From NCBI GenBank assembly GCA_039028895.1, contig JBCCHF010000050.1, positions 1-40,530 on the forward strand: a stretch of 40,530 nucleotides of DNA, read 5' to 3'. The translations under genes and the position numbers were made by a program. This document shows positions 28,601 through 35,615 of the stretch, piece by piece (within the stretch, counting starts at the first letter, position 1; every line of letters begins with the position of its first letter). The DNA is from JAHDCJ01 sp039028895. GTDB lineage: Bacteria; Bacteroidota; Bacteroidia; Chitinophagales; Saprospiraceae. The notes beneath the pieces are model-generated. The model saw only the letters and a list, made by a program, of their open reading frames with translations. It searched no databases and was not told the origin of the DNA.

Positions 28601-29354
28601 TGAGACTACAGCCAGTTTCTTTGTCGATCAGGGTGATCTGGTTCCAACAGAATTCTGCTTAAGGGCATTCCCGTCAAGTATATTTAATCCTTTTGCCGCT
28701 GATCCGTTTGAGTTCCTCACCACCAACTACCTGGACCAAGGATTGTTCCCTTTAGATCAACCTTTCACAAATGGCTCCTGGAATTATTTGGGAACTGAAT
28801 CGTTCCCGGACCAGGCATCTGTTTTGGCTAATTCAAGCGACTGGGTATACCTGACGGTGAGGTCAAGCCTTGACCCGGCTGTGGTTTCAGGTGAAATTGC
28901 AGGTATCTTGTTAAGTGATGGTTCCATAGTAACCGTTGATGGTGATCAACCGGCATTTTTCCTTGATCCGGCTCAGACCTATTATGTCGAAGTCAATCAT
29001 CCTAATCATCTTCCTGTTTCTACAGCGACACCTTTACAAATACCTATGTTGGGTGGTTCGATATGTCATGACTTCACTACTGCCATGACTCAGGCATATC
29101 GAGATGATATATTGAATGATGATCCAATGAATGAAATGATTGCTTTAACAGGAAATTATTTCGGAATGGTCGCTGGCAATGTATTAAACCTTGACCAGCA
29201 GGTAGATGCGAATGATGTAAATCTGCTATTCCTGAATTACCTTTTGACGAATACTACCGGTTCGTGGGATGTAAACAGAGATGGCATCGTTGATGTCAAT
29301 GATCTCAACCTGTTATTCTTTAACTACAACAGAAATAGCCATAAGCCGTATTAA
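22635..29354 (+). CDS. Giant secreted repeat protein with Ig-like, HYR-like and dockerin-like parts
   Basis: 2239 residues from the ATG at 22635; the frame is open to 22509 inside the previous gene, but this ATG starts the signal peptide (GVFLLIFGLGNEIAAQ). After a beta-rich N-terminal region comes an Ig-like domain at about 410-485 (TYQWKKDNVNIPGA and NLQSGDAGNYTV). Five consecutive 256-residue units fill residues 492-1771. Each has one HYR-like module of 96 residues and two 80-residue modules (CQDVTVQLD and CQDITVELN types), with conserved cysteines likely in disulfides. A further diverged stretch follows, then a PKD-like part (YLWSNSATTEDIS, ITYTVSVTDNNGC). The last 60 residues (DANDVNLLFLNYLL, DVNRDGIVDVNDLN) form a dockerin-like pair of Ca loops. 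It is likely a surface adhesin or matrix protein. Its stop overlaps the convergent XdhC gene by 4 bp. Confidence 0.88.
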   Translation: MTNLSIIKYIGVFLLIFGLGNEIAAQVSFNITGGNVVQADSFLVLNNAKFSNSGTYTANGGTVTFTGDGADNLTTIGGTSFTTFYNLHINKSSNNVLLDFPAFLINRLSFSGGQLDLQFYNLVIFNGGTITGANANRYVKTSGAGYLAMTVPGNSTDILFPVGNSTYNPLTLNNAGTQDAYFVRVLDDILENGLTGSAITELYIDRTWDVAEDFAGGSNITMTAQWNQNEELTNFNRDNAFITHYDAGWDLFQPEIASGNNPYTISRSGITSFSPFSVASISVCPTIGAITPVAAICEGTNFSATASGLADMSVVLNGDQNFGLSFVAFPAGSPPSDPYTGGELLNTVGFGALGGIDPNQTATASMGASLLPGDYLIYAILSAPPNDVNCRPSVSTTLTVIPDVAINTQPSATVFCPGDDYTLNVSATGSSLTYQWKKDNVNIPGATGTSLSLTNLQSGDAGNYTVEITSSCSSITSNVATLTEDNVAPIVSCSPLDFNNTAVIFSDPFDIGAFGTATWTQQDIDAVTAPSIDNCQIVSRTVSPTSFDCASIGMPLVFTFTLTDQSNNSSTCTITYTNIVDSSAPDAQCRDVTVQLDASGNGTLTTAEVDNGSSDLCGVASLALSQTVFNCQDVNMTTVTLTVTDDDGNTDTCTSNVTVEENNPATAVCQDITVELDNNGDASIAGDDIYNNPNDVCDLGILSVAPNAFDCNNLGDNMVTLTVTDVHNNTSTCSATVTVEDNTAPIVSCSPVDFNNTAVIFSDPFDIGAFGTATWSQSDIDGVTSTSIDNCSIVSRTVSPPSVTCDDIGTSLVFTFTLTDQSNNSSSCTITYTNIVDTTAPDAQCQDVTVQLDATGNGTLSTTEVDNGSSDLCAIASMSLSQTAFDCQDVTTNTVTLTVTDESGNDGTCIANVTVVENSPATAICQDVIVELNSQGNGSITADDIYSNSSDICSLGSFSLSQNTFDCDDLGVNMVTLTVTDFDNNTSTCEANVTVEDNIAPIVSCSPLDFNNTAVTISDPFDIGAFGTAVWTQQDIDGNTASSIDNCSIVSRTVSPPSITCDDIGTSLVFTFTLTDQSNNSSSCTITYTNIVDSTAPDAQCQDVTVQLDANGNGTLTTTEVDNGSSDLCAIASMSLSQTTFDCQDVSSTTVTLTITDDSGNDGTCSANVTVLENSPATAVCQDITVELNNQGNASISGDDIYNNLDDICNLGTLVVAPNTFDCTNLGDNMVTLTVTDVNNNTTTCEATVTVEDNIAPIVSCSPIDFNNTAVTISDPFDIGAFGTAAWTQQDIDGNTASSIDNCSIVSRTVSPPSITCDDIGTSLVFTFTLTDQSNNSSSCTITYTNIVDSTAPDAQCQDVTVQLDANGNGTLTAAEVDNGSSDLCAIASMSLSQTTFDCQDVSSTTVTLTVTDESGNDGTCTANVTVVEANPSTAVCQDITVELNSQGTVVASADDVYTNANDVCNLGNVSISPNVFGCDDLGDNTVVLTVTDVNNNTTTCEATVTVEDNIAPIVSCSPVDFNNTAVIFSDPFDIGATGISTWTQQAIDGVTSTSIDNCQIVSRTVTPNSIDCSDIGSTVVFTFTLTDQSNNSSSCTITYTNIVDNTAPIAQCQDVTVQLDANGNGTLTTTEVDNGSSDLCEIASMSLSQTAFDCQDVGSTSVTLTVTDESGNDDTCSAIVNIEDNIAPVAICQDISVELDVEGSGSFNENEIDNGSNDACSIANTSFSTTFFECSNVGDNTVILTVTDVNGNTATCDAIVTIEDNIQPTITCPAYMTIQLGVDISPNNTGTATGDDNCPGSIITSSDSFAADCGTTGTITRTWTIMDPSGNSVSCDQEIMIIDTTDPVAACQAITVTLDQDGSASISPDELDNGSSDLSMISFSASQVTFDCFDVGDIVVDLVVTDVCGNANTCSTIVTVVNGNPATITGDVTDQLGPVILDGAIDITVGTAGPPYQYLWSNSATTEDISELEGLITYTVSVTDNNGCETTASFFVDQGDLVPTEFCLRAFPSSIFNPFAADPFEFLTTNYLDQGLFPLDQPFTNGSWNYLGTESFPDQASVLANSSDWVYLTVRSSLDPAVVSGEIAGILLSDGSIVTVDGDQPAFFLDPAQTYYVEVNHPNHLPVSTATPLQIPMLGGSICHDFTTAMTQAYRDDILNDDPMNEMIALTGNYFGMVAGNVLNLDQQVDANDVNLLFLNYLLTNTTGSWDVNRDGIVDVNDLNLLFFNYNRNSHKPY
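24108..27947 (+). repeat. Five tandem 768-bp coding units
   Basis: The serine codon of the SCSP-type block that opens each unit lies at 24108, 24876, 25644, 26412 and 27180, and the equivalent position after unit 5 is 27948: five intervals of exactly 768 bp. The cysteine codons I placed in unit 1 subdivide it into 288 + 240 + 240 bp. Units 3 and 4 share a perfectly identical run of 122 bp (25815-25936 against 26583-26704). Unit 5 is the most diverged. Confidence 0.92.
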
Positions 29355-30334
29355 ACAGCACTGAGATATTTTTCAGGCTCAGCCTCGAATTTCACTTTGC
29401 AACCGTCACAGCAGAAGTAAACATCCTCGTCATTGTGTTTAACTACATGTTTGGCGGTTGCTTTGTGGATTGGAATATTACAGACAGGATTCATGTAATA
29501 TTCATCATTCTTAATATCGAGTCCACCTTTTCCGGAAGGAGATGATTGTTCTGTTGCTAAAGGAGTTCTTATTTCTTTTATGGTTTGTGCAAGAATGCTG
29601 ATCGCGACTTCTTCGGGCAATTTTGCATTGATGTCCAGTCCGGCTGGTGTTTTTATTGTGGCCAGTTGGTCAAACGTAATGCCTCTTCCCCGTAATTCGT
29701 GGAAAATCGCGTTGGCTTTGCGTCTGCTGGCTACAAAAGCGATTTGTTTGGAACCGGATTTGATGGCTGCTTCAAGGGCATCTTCATCACCAACCCCCTG
29801 TGTACAAACAACGATAAAGCTATTTTCTCCAAGCATCTTTCCACTGAAATCAGCAAGGTCAATCTTGTCTTTTACTTCGTGATATTCGTCAGCTTCAAGG
29901 CTTTCGTTTACCACTGTCACCTTATAATCCATCGCCTTCGATATTCTGGCAAGAGCCAAACCGATATGTGAACGACCAAAAATTACGATCTGTGGTTTTG
30001 GCAGAACCGGTTCGATATACAGGTCGACTGAACCTCCACTTTGACAAGTCATTTTGTAAAGCTTGGTGTTTGGCATATCGTCCATATTATCTTCAGGACT
30101 GATCCGTACAAAGCGGGGTTTGCTTTCCTTAATTGCCAAAAGGGCCTCCTTGAGAACAATTCCCCGAGTGCATCCCCCACCGATCCATCCGTGAATAGTA
30201 CCGTCTTCGGTGATAATCGCTTTATCACCCGGTTTCCCGGAAGATGGAACTTTTCGCCTTACGACCATAGCTGTGGCAAAAGCTTTCCCCTCATTTTGCA
30301 AGGCGTACAATATTTCCAGAAATGAATTATGCAT
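29351..30334 (-). CDS. XdhC/CoxI-family maturation protein with C-terminal YHS domain
   Basis: 327 residues from the ATG at 30334, which overlaps the end of coxE as ATGCATAA; a TTG two codons upstream is in frame. The N-terminal XdhC domain has RRKVPSSGKPGDKAI and GWIGGGCTRG (Cys conserved in the family), and the Rossmann part has IVIFGRSHIGLALARI. XdhC-type proteins bind molybdenum cofactor and help insert it, after sulfuration, into large-subunit hydroxylases such as CO dehydrogenase. The last 45 residues are a YHS domain (NPVCNIPIHKATAKHVV, VYFCCDGCKVKFEAEPEKY), which is not part of the usual XdhC architecture. YHS domains occur on copper and heavy-metal transporters and may bind metal. 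The overlap implies translational coupling to coxE. Confidence 0.88.
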   Translation of the reverse strand: MHNSFLEILYALQNEGKAFATAMVVRRKVPSSGKPGDKAIITEDGTIHGWIGGGCTRGIVLKEALLAIKESKPRFVRISPEDNMDDMPNTKLYKMTCQSGGSVDLYIEPVLPKPQIVIFGRSHIGLALARISKAMDYKVTVVNESLEADEYHEVKDKIDLADFSGKMLGENSFIVVCTQGVGDEDALEAAIKSGSKQIAFVASRRKANAIFHELRGRGITFDQLATIKTPAGLDINAKLPEEVAISILAQTIKEIRTPLATEQSSPSGKGGLDIKNDEYYMNPVCNIPIHKATAKHVVKHNDEDVYFCCDGCKVKFEAEPEKYLSAV

Positions 30335-31460
30335 TGGCAATTATATTTTCCAGTTGTAAAAGACTATCCAGGTTATGTGCAGAATGAAACGCATCGATTG
30401 TAGGCATCGCTGCAGCCATCCCACGTTGGATAGGCTGATAGCCCGCCATACCTTTAAGCGGATTCAGCCACACCAGTTTCTTTGTGCGATACTTGATCTT
30501 TTGTAATTGCCTTGACAGCAATTCCGGTTCTCCGGTATCCAACCCATCACTAAGAACAATGGTCAGTGTCTTCCCGTTAAGGTAGCGTTTGGCGTAATTT
30601 TCATTGAAGTCTTTAAGGCATTCTCCGATTTTCGTTCCCGAAGACCAATGTGTCACATACTGACTTACCATTGCCATGGAAATACCAAGATGTTTAGGGT
30701 CCAGATATTCCGTGATCCGCATCAACTTGGTGGAAAAGGCAAAAGCTTCGATATGACTGAAATGGCTTCTTAAACCCCAAATAAATTTGAGCAGGTAGAA
30801 AGAATATTTATCCATTGAACCACTAACATCCAGCAGGATCACCAAACGATATTTTTCTTTTTTCCGGTCCTTTTTGACCAGGTCGATTATGTTACCACCC
30901 TTTTGGATATTCTTCCGAATGGTCTGTGCCATTTGGATCTGTCCTTTGGTGGCTTTTTTCTTCTTCCTTTTCAGCCTAAGGCTCATTTCCTTAAGCAGTT
31001 TTTCGGCGATCTCATCGAGCAGTTCACTGTCGATCAAACTCAGATGAGTAAAATCGGTGTTGCGGATTAACTCCTGTCCATTGGCACCTGACATGTTTTT
31101 GGCCTCCTCTTTTTTAACATCAGAATCGCCTTTCCCCTGCCCTAGCATTACTGCCGAGCTTTTGGAATTCCGGGAAACGGTTTTTTTGTTAAAATAAGTG
31201 GTAGAATCTGTCACCTTACTCCCCCTTTGCATCCAGAATCTTTTGAAAATTACTTCAAAAATTTCCCGATCTTCTTCACTCGTGCAAAACAGGCTGGCAA
31301 GCGCATATTTGAATAGCGACTTTTCCATCCAAAGTCCCTCAGTGGCAACAATTACAGATTCCCGACTTTCCTGAAGTCCAACACCCAAACCATAGTCACG
31401 AGCCATCCTTGTGAACCCGGTAAATGATTCGGAAAAGGTTTTGAAGTCGGTATAATGCAT
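30327..31460 (-). CDS. coxE: CoxE-like von Willebrand A domain protein
   Basis: 377 residues, ATG start, 6 bp after coxD. The C-terminal half is a VWA domain with a full metal-ion-dependent adhesion motif: DVSGS at 211-215, the threonine near GTKIGE and SDGLDTG toward the end. The N-terminal half is helical and, with the linker (lysine-rich at about 163-173), characterises CoxE-type proteins. MoxR-type AAA+ ATPases act with VWA partners as metal-chaperone complexes; in CO-oxidising bacteria CoxD and CoxE are needed for making the Mo-Cu active site. It overlaps the following XdhC gene by 8 bases. Confidence 0.9.
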   Translation of the reverse strand: MHYTDFKTFSESFTGFTRMARDYGLGVGLQESRESVIVATEGLWMEKSLFKYALASLFCTSEEDREIFEVIFKRFWMQRGSKVTDSTTYFNKKTVSRNSKSSAVMLGQGKGDSDVKKEEAKNMSGANGQELIRNTDFTHLSLIDSELLDEIAEKLLKEMSLRLKRKKKKATKGQIQMAQTIRKNIQKGGNIIDLVKKDRKKEKYRLVILLDVSGSMDKYSFYLLKFIWGLRSHFSHIEAFAFSTKLMRITEYLDPKHLGISMAMVSQYVTHWSSGTKIGECLKDFNENYAKRYLNGKTLTIVLSDGLDTGEPELLSRQLQKIKYRTKKLVWLNPLKGMAGYQPIQRGMAAAMPTIDAFHSAHNLDSLLQLENIIANA

Positions 31461-31466
31461 ATGGAA

Positions 31467-32321
31467 TCAGGATTGAGGGGCACTAAACACCTCTTGCTTT
31501 GTCAATTCAATATCGTGATCGGATTTCAGTAAGCAGGACAAACTAATTTCCGGATTATCGGCACCATTTTTCAATGCAAGGATTCCTTTCGCCCAATCAA
31601 TAGTTTCGGCAATTCCCGGAGGTTTATCCAGCTTCAGTGTTCTAATCTTTTCTACGTATTCAGCGATTTGTAAAGCGAGCTTGTTTTCGATATCCGGTAT
31701 ATGTTTTTTGAGTATCCTGATTTCTTTTTCAGGTGAAGGGTAATTCACCCAATGGTATAGACAACGTCGTTTTAGCGCATCGCTGAGTTCCCTGGTCCGA
31801 TTTGAGGTCAGAATAACTATCGGTTTTTGTTTTGCATGAATGGTGCCCAACTCGGGAATACTGATTTGGAAAACTGATAAAAGCTCTAAAAGGAAAGCTT
31901 CGAATTCTTCATCAGCTCGATCTATCTCATCTATCAGCAATACGACCTGGCGTTCTGAAGTGATGGCTTCCAGCAATGGTCTTTTCAGCAAATAATCTTC
32001 GCCAAAAATGAGGTCTTCTTTTTCTTTGATGGACCTGTCAGACTGCTCTTGCAACTTGATTGCCAGTAGTTGTTTTTGATAGTTCCACTCGTAAATGGCG
32101 TTATTGACATCAAGCCCTTCATAGCATTGCAGGCGGATCAGGTCAATATCTTTATATGCTGCGAGGATGTTAGCCACCTCGGTTTTACCAACGCCTGGAT
32201 TACCCTCAAGCAATAGGGGTTTTTCCAATTGGAGCATTAGGTAGATCACTGTAGCCAATTCTTCCTCTACTACGTAGCCTAGTTTATCGAAGATCGGTAT
32301 GAGATCTCTTGGATTATTCAT
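31467..32321 (-). CDS. coxD: CoxD-like MoxR-family AAA+ ATPase
   Basis: 284 residues. Walker A GNPGVGKT at 40-47, Walker B LLIDEID at 128-134, sensor 1 LTSNRTRELS with Asn174, and arginine-finger-region KRRCLYHW. The MoxR family works with VWA proteins, here coxE immediately downstream (6 bp gap). In CO dehydrogenase systems CoxD is needed for the sulfuration and copper step of the Mo site. The start ATG is 45 bp after coxG. Confidence 0.93.
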   Translation of the reverse strand: MNNPRDLIPIFDKLGYVVEEELATVIYLMLQLEKPLLLEGNPGVGKTEVANILAAYKDIDLIRLQCYEGLDVNNAIYEWNYQKQLLAIKLQEQSDRSIKEKEDLIFGEDYLLKRPLLEAITSERQVVLLIDEIDRADEEFEAFLLELLSVFQISIPELGTIHAKQKPIVILTSNRTRELSDALKRRCLYHWVNYPSPEKEIRILKKHIPDIENKLALQIAEYVEKIRTLKLDKPPGIAETIDWAKGILALKNGADNPEISLSCLLKSDHDIELTKQEVFSAPQS

Positions 32322-32366
32322 CTTTTAGTTACCGCAGGGTCTTTTTCAAGAGACCGTGCCCGGATG

Positions 32367-33017
32367 TTAAGGGTTCTGCTTTTTCCCACCTCCGAAAAGA
32401 GATTTGAAAAAGTCGAGCACTGAATTCAGTAAACTTTTTAACACAGTACCGACCAGGCTTGAGGCATCCAGAGCGTTATCTTCTTTTGGAGGAGTAGCGT
32501 TTTCAGCGGTGGCTTCGGCTGAAGTTGATTCGCCGCCTTCAACACCTTCAGCTGTACCGGCGTTTTCAGCGGTAAGCTTGTCCCTGAAGCTTTCTACGAA
32601 TTGCCCGATCAATTGCTGGGAAACATCATTGATCAATCGACTGCCAAACTGTGCAAGAGTCCCTACGATAGTGATATCCATATCAAAATGGACCTTGGTT
32701 CCTTCACCTTCTGGTGAAAGCGTACCTACCATAATCATGTCAGCACTACCTTTTCCTTTACTATCAAGACCCTTACCTTTCAGGCGCATGGTGTGATTAG
32801 CTTCGTCGAGTTCAACAATCTCGATATCCCCGTTGTAGGTGGCCTTTACCGGGCCAAATCTTGTTACAACCTGTCCTTTGTAATTTTTATCATCAATTTT
32901 TTCAGTGATTGATGCACCTGGAACGCAGGTTACAACATCTTCCGGGTTGGAAAGGCTGGTCCAAACGGTACCGATCGGTTGATCAATCTCGAATTCCTTT
33001 GTAATTTTAGTATTCAT
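32367..33017 (-). CDS. coxG: CoxG-like SRPBCC protein, probable membrane recruiter of CO dehydrogenase
   Basis: 216 residues. The first 150 residues form the CoxG-type SRPBCC domain (EFEIDQPIGTVWTSLSNPED, CVPGASI, GQVVTRFGPVKATYNGD, ADMIMVGTLSPEGEGTKV). A low-complexity Ala/Glu/Ser linker (about 150-182) leads to a hydrophobic amphipathic tail (LVGTVLKSLLNSVLDFFKSLFGG, about 189-211) followed by a basic end. This tail is the expected membrane-contacting element; CoxG family members recruit CO dehydrogenase to the membrane for electron transfer. It sits between coxL and coxD in the operon. Confidence 0.9.
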   Translation of the reverse strand: MNTKITKEFEIDQPIGTVWTSLSNPEDVVTCVPGASITEKIDDKNYKGQVVTRFGPVKATYNGDIEIVELDEANHTMRLKGKGLDSKGKGSADMIMVGTLSPEGEGTKVHFDMDITIVGTLAQFGSRLINDVSQQLIGQFVESFRDKLTAENAGTAEGVEGGESTSAEATAENATPPKEDNALDASSLVGTVLKSLLNSVLDFFKSLFGGGKKQNP

Positions 33018-33032
33018 GCTTTTTGAAATGTA

Positions 33033-33053
33033 CCCCCGGACTTGCTCCGGGGG
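33033..33053 (-). other. Strong GC hairpin between coxL and coxG
   Basis: CCCCCGGA (33033-33040) and TCCGGGGG (33046-33053) form a perfect 8-bp stem with a 5-base loop, 15 bp upstream of coxG in an AT-rich setting. No U-run follows on the minus strand, so it is not a classic terminator. It resembles a dispersed palindromic element or an mRNA processing or stability hairpin. Confidence 0.6.
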
Positions 33054-33139
33054 ATATTGTTATTTCCCGTTAAGGGGATAAATTTAAATCAGTGATTCAC
33101 TGTATTCCAGAAGATTAACAGCAAAATCTCGGCAATGTT

Positions 33140-35509
33140 TTAATCAAAATAACCAACCTTCTTCAACTCCTTGAAGAGTTTATAAGGTGTTACCGGAATT
33201 TCGAGATGTTTAACACCAAGATGAGAGACTGCATCTACAATCGCATTTACGATTGCCGGAGGTGCTCCAACTGTTGGCGATTCACCAACTCCTTTTGCTC
33301 CGATCGGGTGATGCGGAGAAGGGGTTATGGTATGACCAGTCTCCCATGAAGGCGACTCTACAGCGGTAGGCACGAGATAATCCATGAATGTTCCGTTAAG
33401 GATGTTACCAGCCTCATCATAGATCAATTCTTCGTACATCGCCGGGGCAATACCTTGCGTCAAGCCACCATGAACCTGCCCTTGCACGATCATTGGGTTA
33501 ATGATATTTCCGCAATCATCGATTGCTACAAAACGTCTTACCTTGATCTCACAAGTTTCAGGATCCACATCAACAACACAGATGTAAGCTCCTGAAGGGA
33601 AAGTCAGATTTGGAGGATCGTAATAGTGAGTAGCCTCGAAACCAGCTTCCATTCCTTGTGGATGGTTGGTGTAAGCTGCGAAAACGATTTCCTGGATGGT
33701 TTTGAACTTATCAGGGGCACCCTTCACGAAAAACTTACCGGGCTCCCATTCCAGATCTTCCTCACTTACTTCGAGAAGGTAAGCGGCGATCTTTTTGGCT
33801 TTTGCCCTAAGCTTTCTTGCTGCCATTGCTGCTGCTGCACCGGCTGTTGGTGTACTACGACTGGCATATGTCCCAAGTCCGTAAGGCGCTGTGTCAGTAT
33901 CTCCTTCTTCGATCTGGATATGCTCCATTGGGATACCCAGTTCTTCAGCTACGATCTGTGCATAAGTCGTTTCGTGACCTTGTCCTTGCGATTTGGTTCC
34001 AAAACGCGCGATGGCTTTTCCTGTAGGGTGTACCCTGATTTCAGCACTGTCAAACATTTTGATGCCGAGGATATCAAAGTCTTTCGACGGACCGGCCCCA
34101 ACCACTTCTGTGAAAGTGGATATACCAATACCCATAAGTTTACCTTCTGCTTTCAGTCGCTTTTGCTCTTCGCGGAGGGCGTGGTAGTCTACGGCTTTCA
34201 TCGCCAGTTCGAGTCCGGCATGATAGTCTCCTGAGTCGTAGGACCAGCCTGTAGGAGACTGCCACGGGAATTGATCTTTCTTGATGAAATTATCCATCCT
34301 GAGCTGAGCAGGATCTTTACCGATTTCGAGAGCGAAGACATCTGTCAAACGCTCAATAGCATGAACAGCTTCGGTTACCCTGAAAGAACAGCGATAGGCC
34401 ACACCTCCCGGAGGTTTATTGGTGTAAACCGCATCTGCCTCCATGTAAGCGGTGTTATAATCATATGATCCGGTGCCGATGGAGAAAAGACCTGTAGGGA
34501 ATTTTGATGGGTTAGCAGAAGCATCTGTATACCCGTGATCGGCTAATACCTTGAATCTTGTGGCCAATATTTTGCCTTCTTTAGTCCCAGCCAATTCAGC
34601 AGTGATGTGGTAATCGCGTGCGAATGAATCTGCCTGGAGGTTTTCACTACGATCTTCAATCCATTTGATAGGCGCACCTGTCAGGAAAGAAACTGCAATA
34701 GCAATGACATACCCTGGGTAGACCGGTACTTTACCACCAAATCCACCACCAATATCTGGTGAAATAACGCGAATCTTCTCTTCCGTTAGTCCAACATGGC
34801 CCGCAACCAGCGCAATTACAGTACGAATGGCATGAGGTGCCTGGGTGGTCATGTACATCGTGAGATGATTCTCCACTTTGTTATAAGAAGCTACGCAACC
34901 GCATGTTTCGATTGACGCGACGTGAATCCTTGGTATATGCATTTGTTGCTTAACCACAACTTCCGCATTTGAGAAAACCTGCTCAGTAGCATCTTTGTCT
35001 CCTACCTCCCAATGCCAGATATGGTTATTGGTCTGGCCTTCTTTATCAGGACGCAGCAGAGGCGCATCATCATCTAGCGACTTATATGGGTCCATCAATG
35101 GTTTCATCGGCTCGTATTCTACGATTACGGCCTCTTTACCATCGCGAGCTGTATAGCGATCAGTAGCGATCACAGCTGCCACTTCCTGAGATTGGTACAT
35201 TACCGTATCGGTAGGAAGCACCATTTGGGTATCCGACATCAGGGTCGGCATCCAGTGAAGATTATATTGTTCAAGATCTTTTCCTGTTACTACAGCAATG
35301 ACCCCGGGAATTTCAAGTGCCTTTGAGGCATCGATCTTTGTTATTTTTGCGTAAGCATATGGACTTCTTACGATATCCATATACAACATTCCGGGTAGTT
35401 TGATATCATCGACATAATTGCCTTTACCCTGAATGAAACGGGCATCCTCCTTTCTTTTCTTGGAGTGGCCCATCCCGCCTATTTCTTTAGAAGTTTTGCA
35501 CTTTATCAT
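33140..35509 (-). CDS. coxL: Aerobic (form I) CO dehydrogenase large subunit, Mo-Cu active site
   Basis: 789 residues from the ATG at 35509; a longer TTG frame (to 35605) and a further ATG at 35473 exist. CoxL oxidises CO to CO2 with water as the oxygen source at a Mo-S-Cu centre. The active-site loop is AYRCSFR with Cys374, the form I signature that distinguishes true CO dehydrogenase from form II (AYRGAGR) and other hydroxylases. Cofactor-binding motifs GGGFGGK (DIGGGFGGKVPV) and the catalytic glutamate in GAKGVGES (Glu743) are present. The size fits CoxL (about 800). The partner genes coxS and coxM lie upstream. A 106-bp gap with a hairpin precedes the start. Confidence 0.95.
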   Translation of the reverse strand: MIKCKTSKEIGGMGHSKKRKEDARFIQGKGNYVDDIKLPGMLYMDIVRSPYAYAKITKIDASKALEIPGVIAVVTGKDLEQYNLHWMPTLMSDTQMVLPTDTVMYQSQEVAAVIATDRYTARDGKEAVIVEYEPMKPLMDPYKSLDDDAPLLRPDKEGQTNNHIWHWEVGDKDATEQVFSNAEVVVKQQMHIPRIHVASIETCGCVASYNKVENHLTMYMTTQAPHAIRTVIALVAGHVGLTEEKIRVISPDIGGGFGGKVPVYPGYVIAIAVSFLTGAPIKWIEDRSENLQADSFARDYHITAELAGTKEGKILATRFKVLADHGYTDASANPSKFPTGLFSIGTGSYDYNTAYMEADAVYTNKPPGGVAYRCSFRVTEAVHAIERLTDVFALEIGKDPAQLRMDNFIKKDQFPWQSPTGWSYDSGDYHAGLELAMKAVDYHALREEQKRLKAEGKLMGIGISTFTEVVGAGPSKDFDILGIKMFDSAEIRVHPTGKAIARFGTKSQGQGHETTYAQIVAEELGIPMEHIQIEEGDTDTAPYGLGTYASRSTPTAGAAAAMAARKLRAKAKKIAAYLLEVSEEDLEWEPGKFFVKGAPDKFKTIQEIVFAAYTNHPQGMEAGFEATHYYDPPNLTFPSGAYICVVDVDPETCEIKVRRFVAIDDCGNIINPMIVQGQVHGGLTQGIAPAMYEELIYDEAGNILNGTFMDYLVPTAVESPSWETGHTITPSPHHPIGAKGVGESPTVGAPPAIVNAIVDAVSHLGVKHLEIPVTPYKLFKELKKVGYFD

Positions 35510-35563
35510 TTTGACTTTTAGTGTTTTAGTTGTTAGCAAATAGAGTGTTTCAGCTGCGCTGAT

Positions 35564-35607
35564 TGTTGAATTGTTTTGGCTTCGCCATTGTTTTTGGCAA
35601 TTCAACA
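35564..35607 (-). other. Intercistronic hairpin between coxS and coxL
   Basis: TGTTGAATTG (35564-35573) and CAATTCAACA (35598-35607) form a perfect 10-bp stem enclosing a smaller TGGC-TTC-GCCA hairpin (35577-35587). It lies just after the coxS stop and upstream of coxL. It may affect mRNA processing or coxL translation. Confidence 0.5.
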
Positions 35608-35615
35608 GTTTATCA

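Noticed and set aside
33090..33102. Palindrome CAGTGATTCACTG in the coxL-coxG gap
   Set aside because: Short (6-bp arms) and without supporting context; the nearby GC hairpin is the stronger structure.
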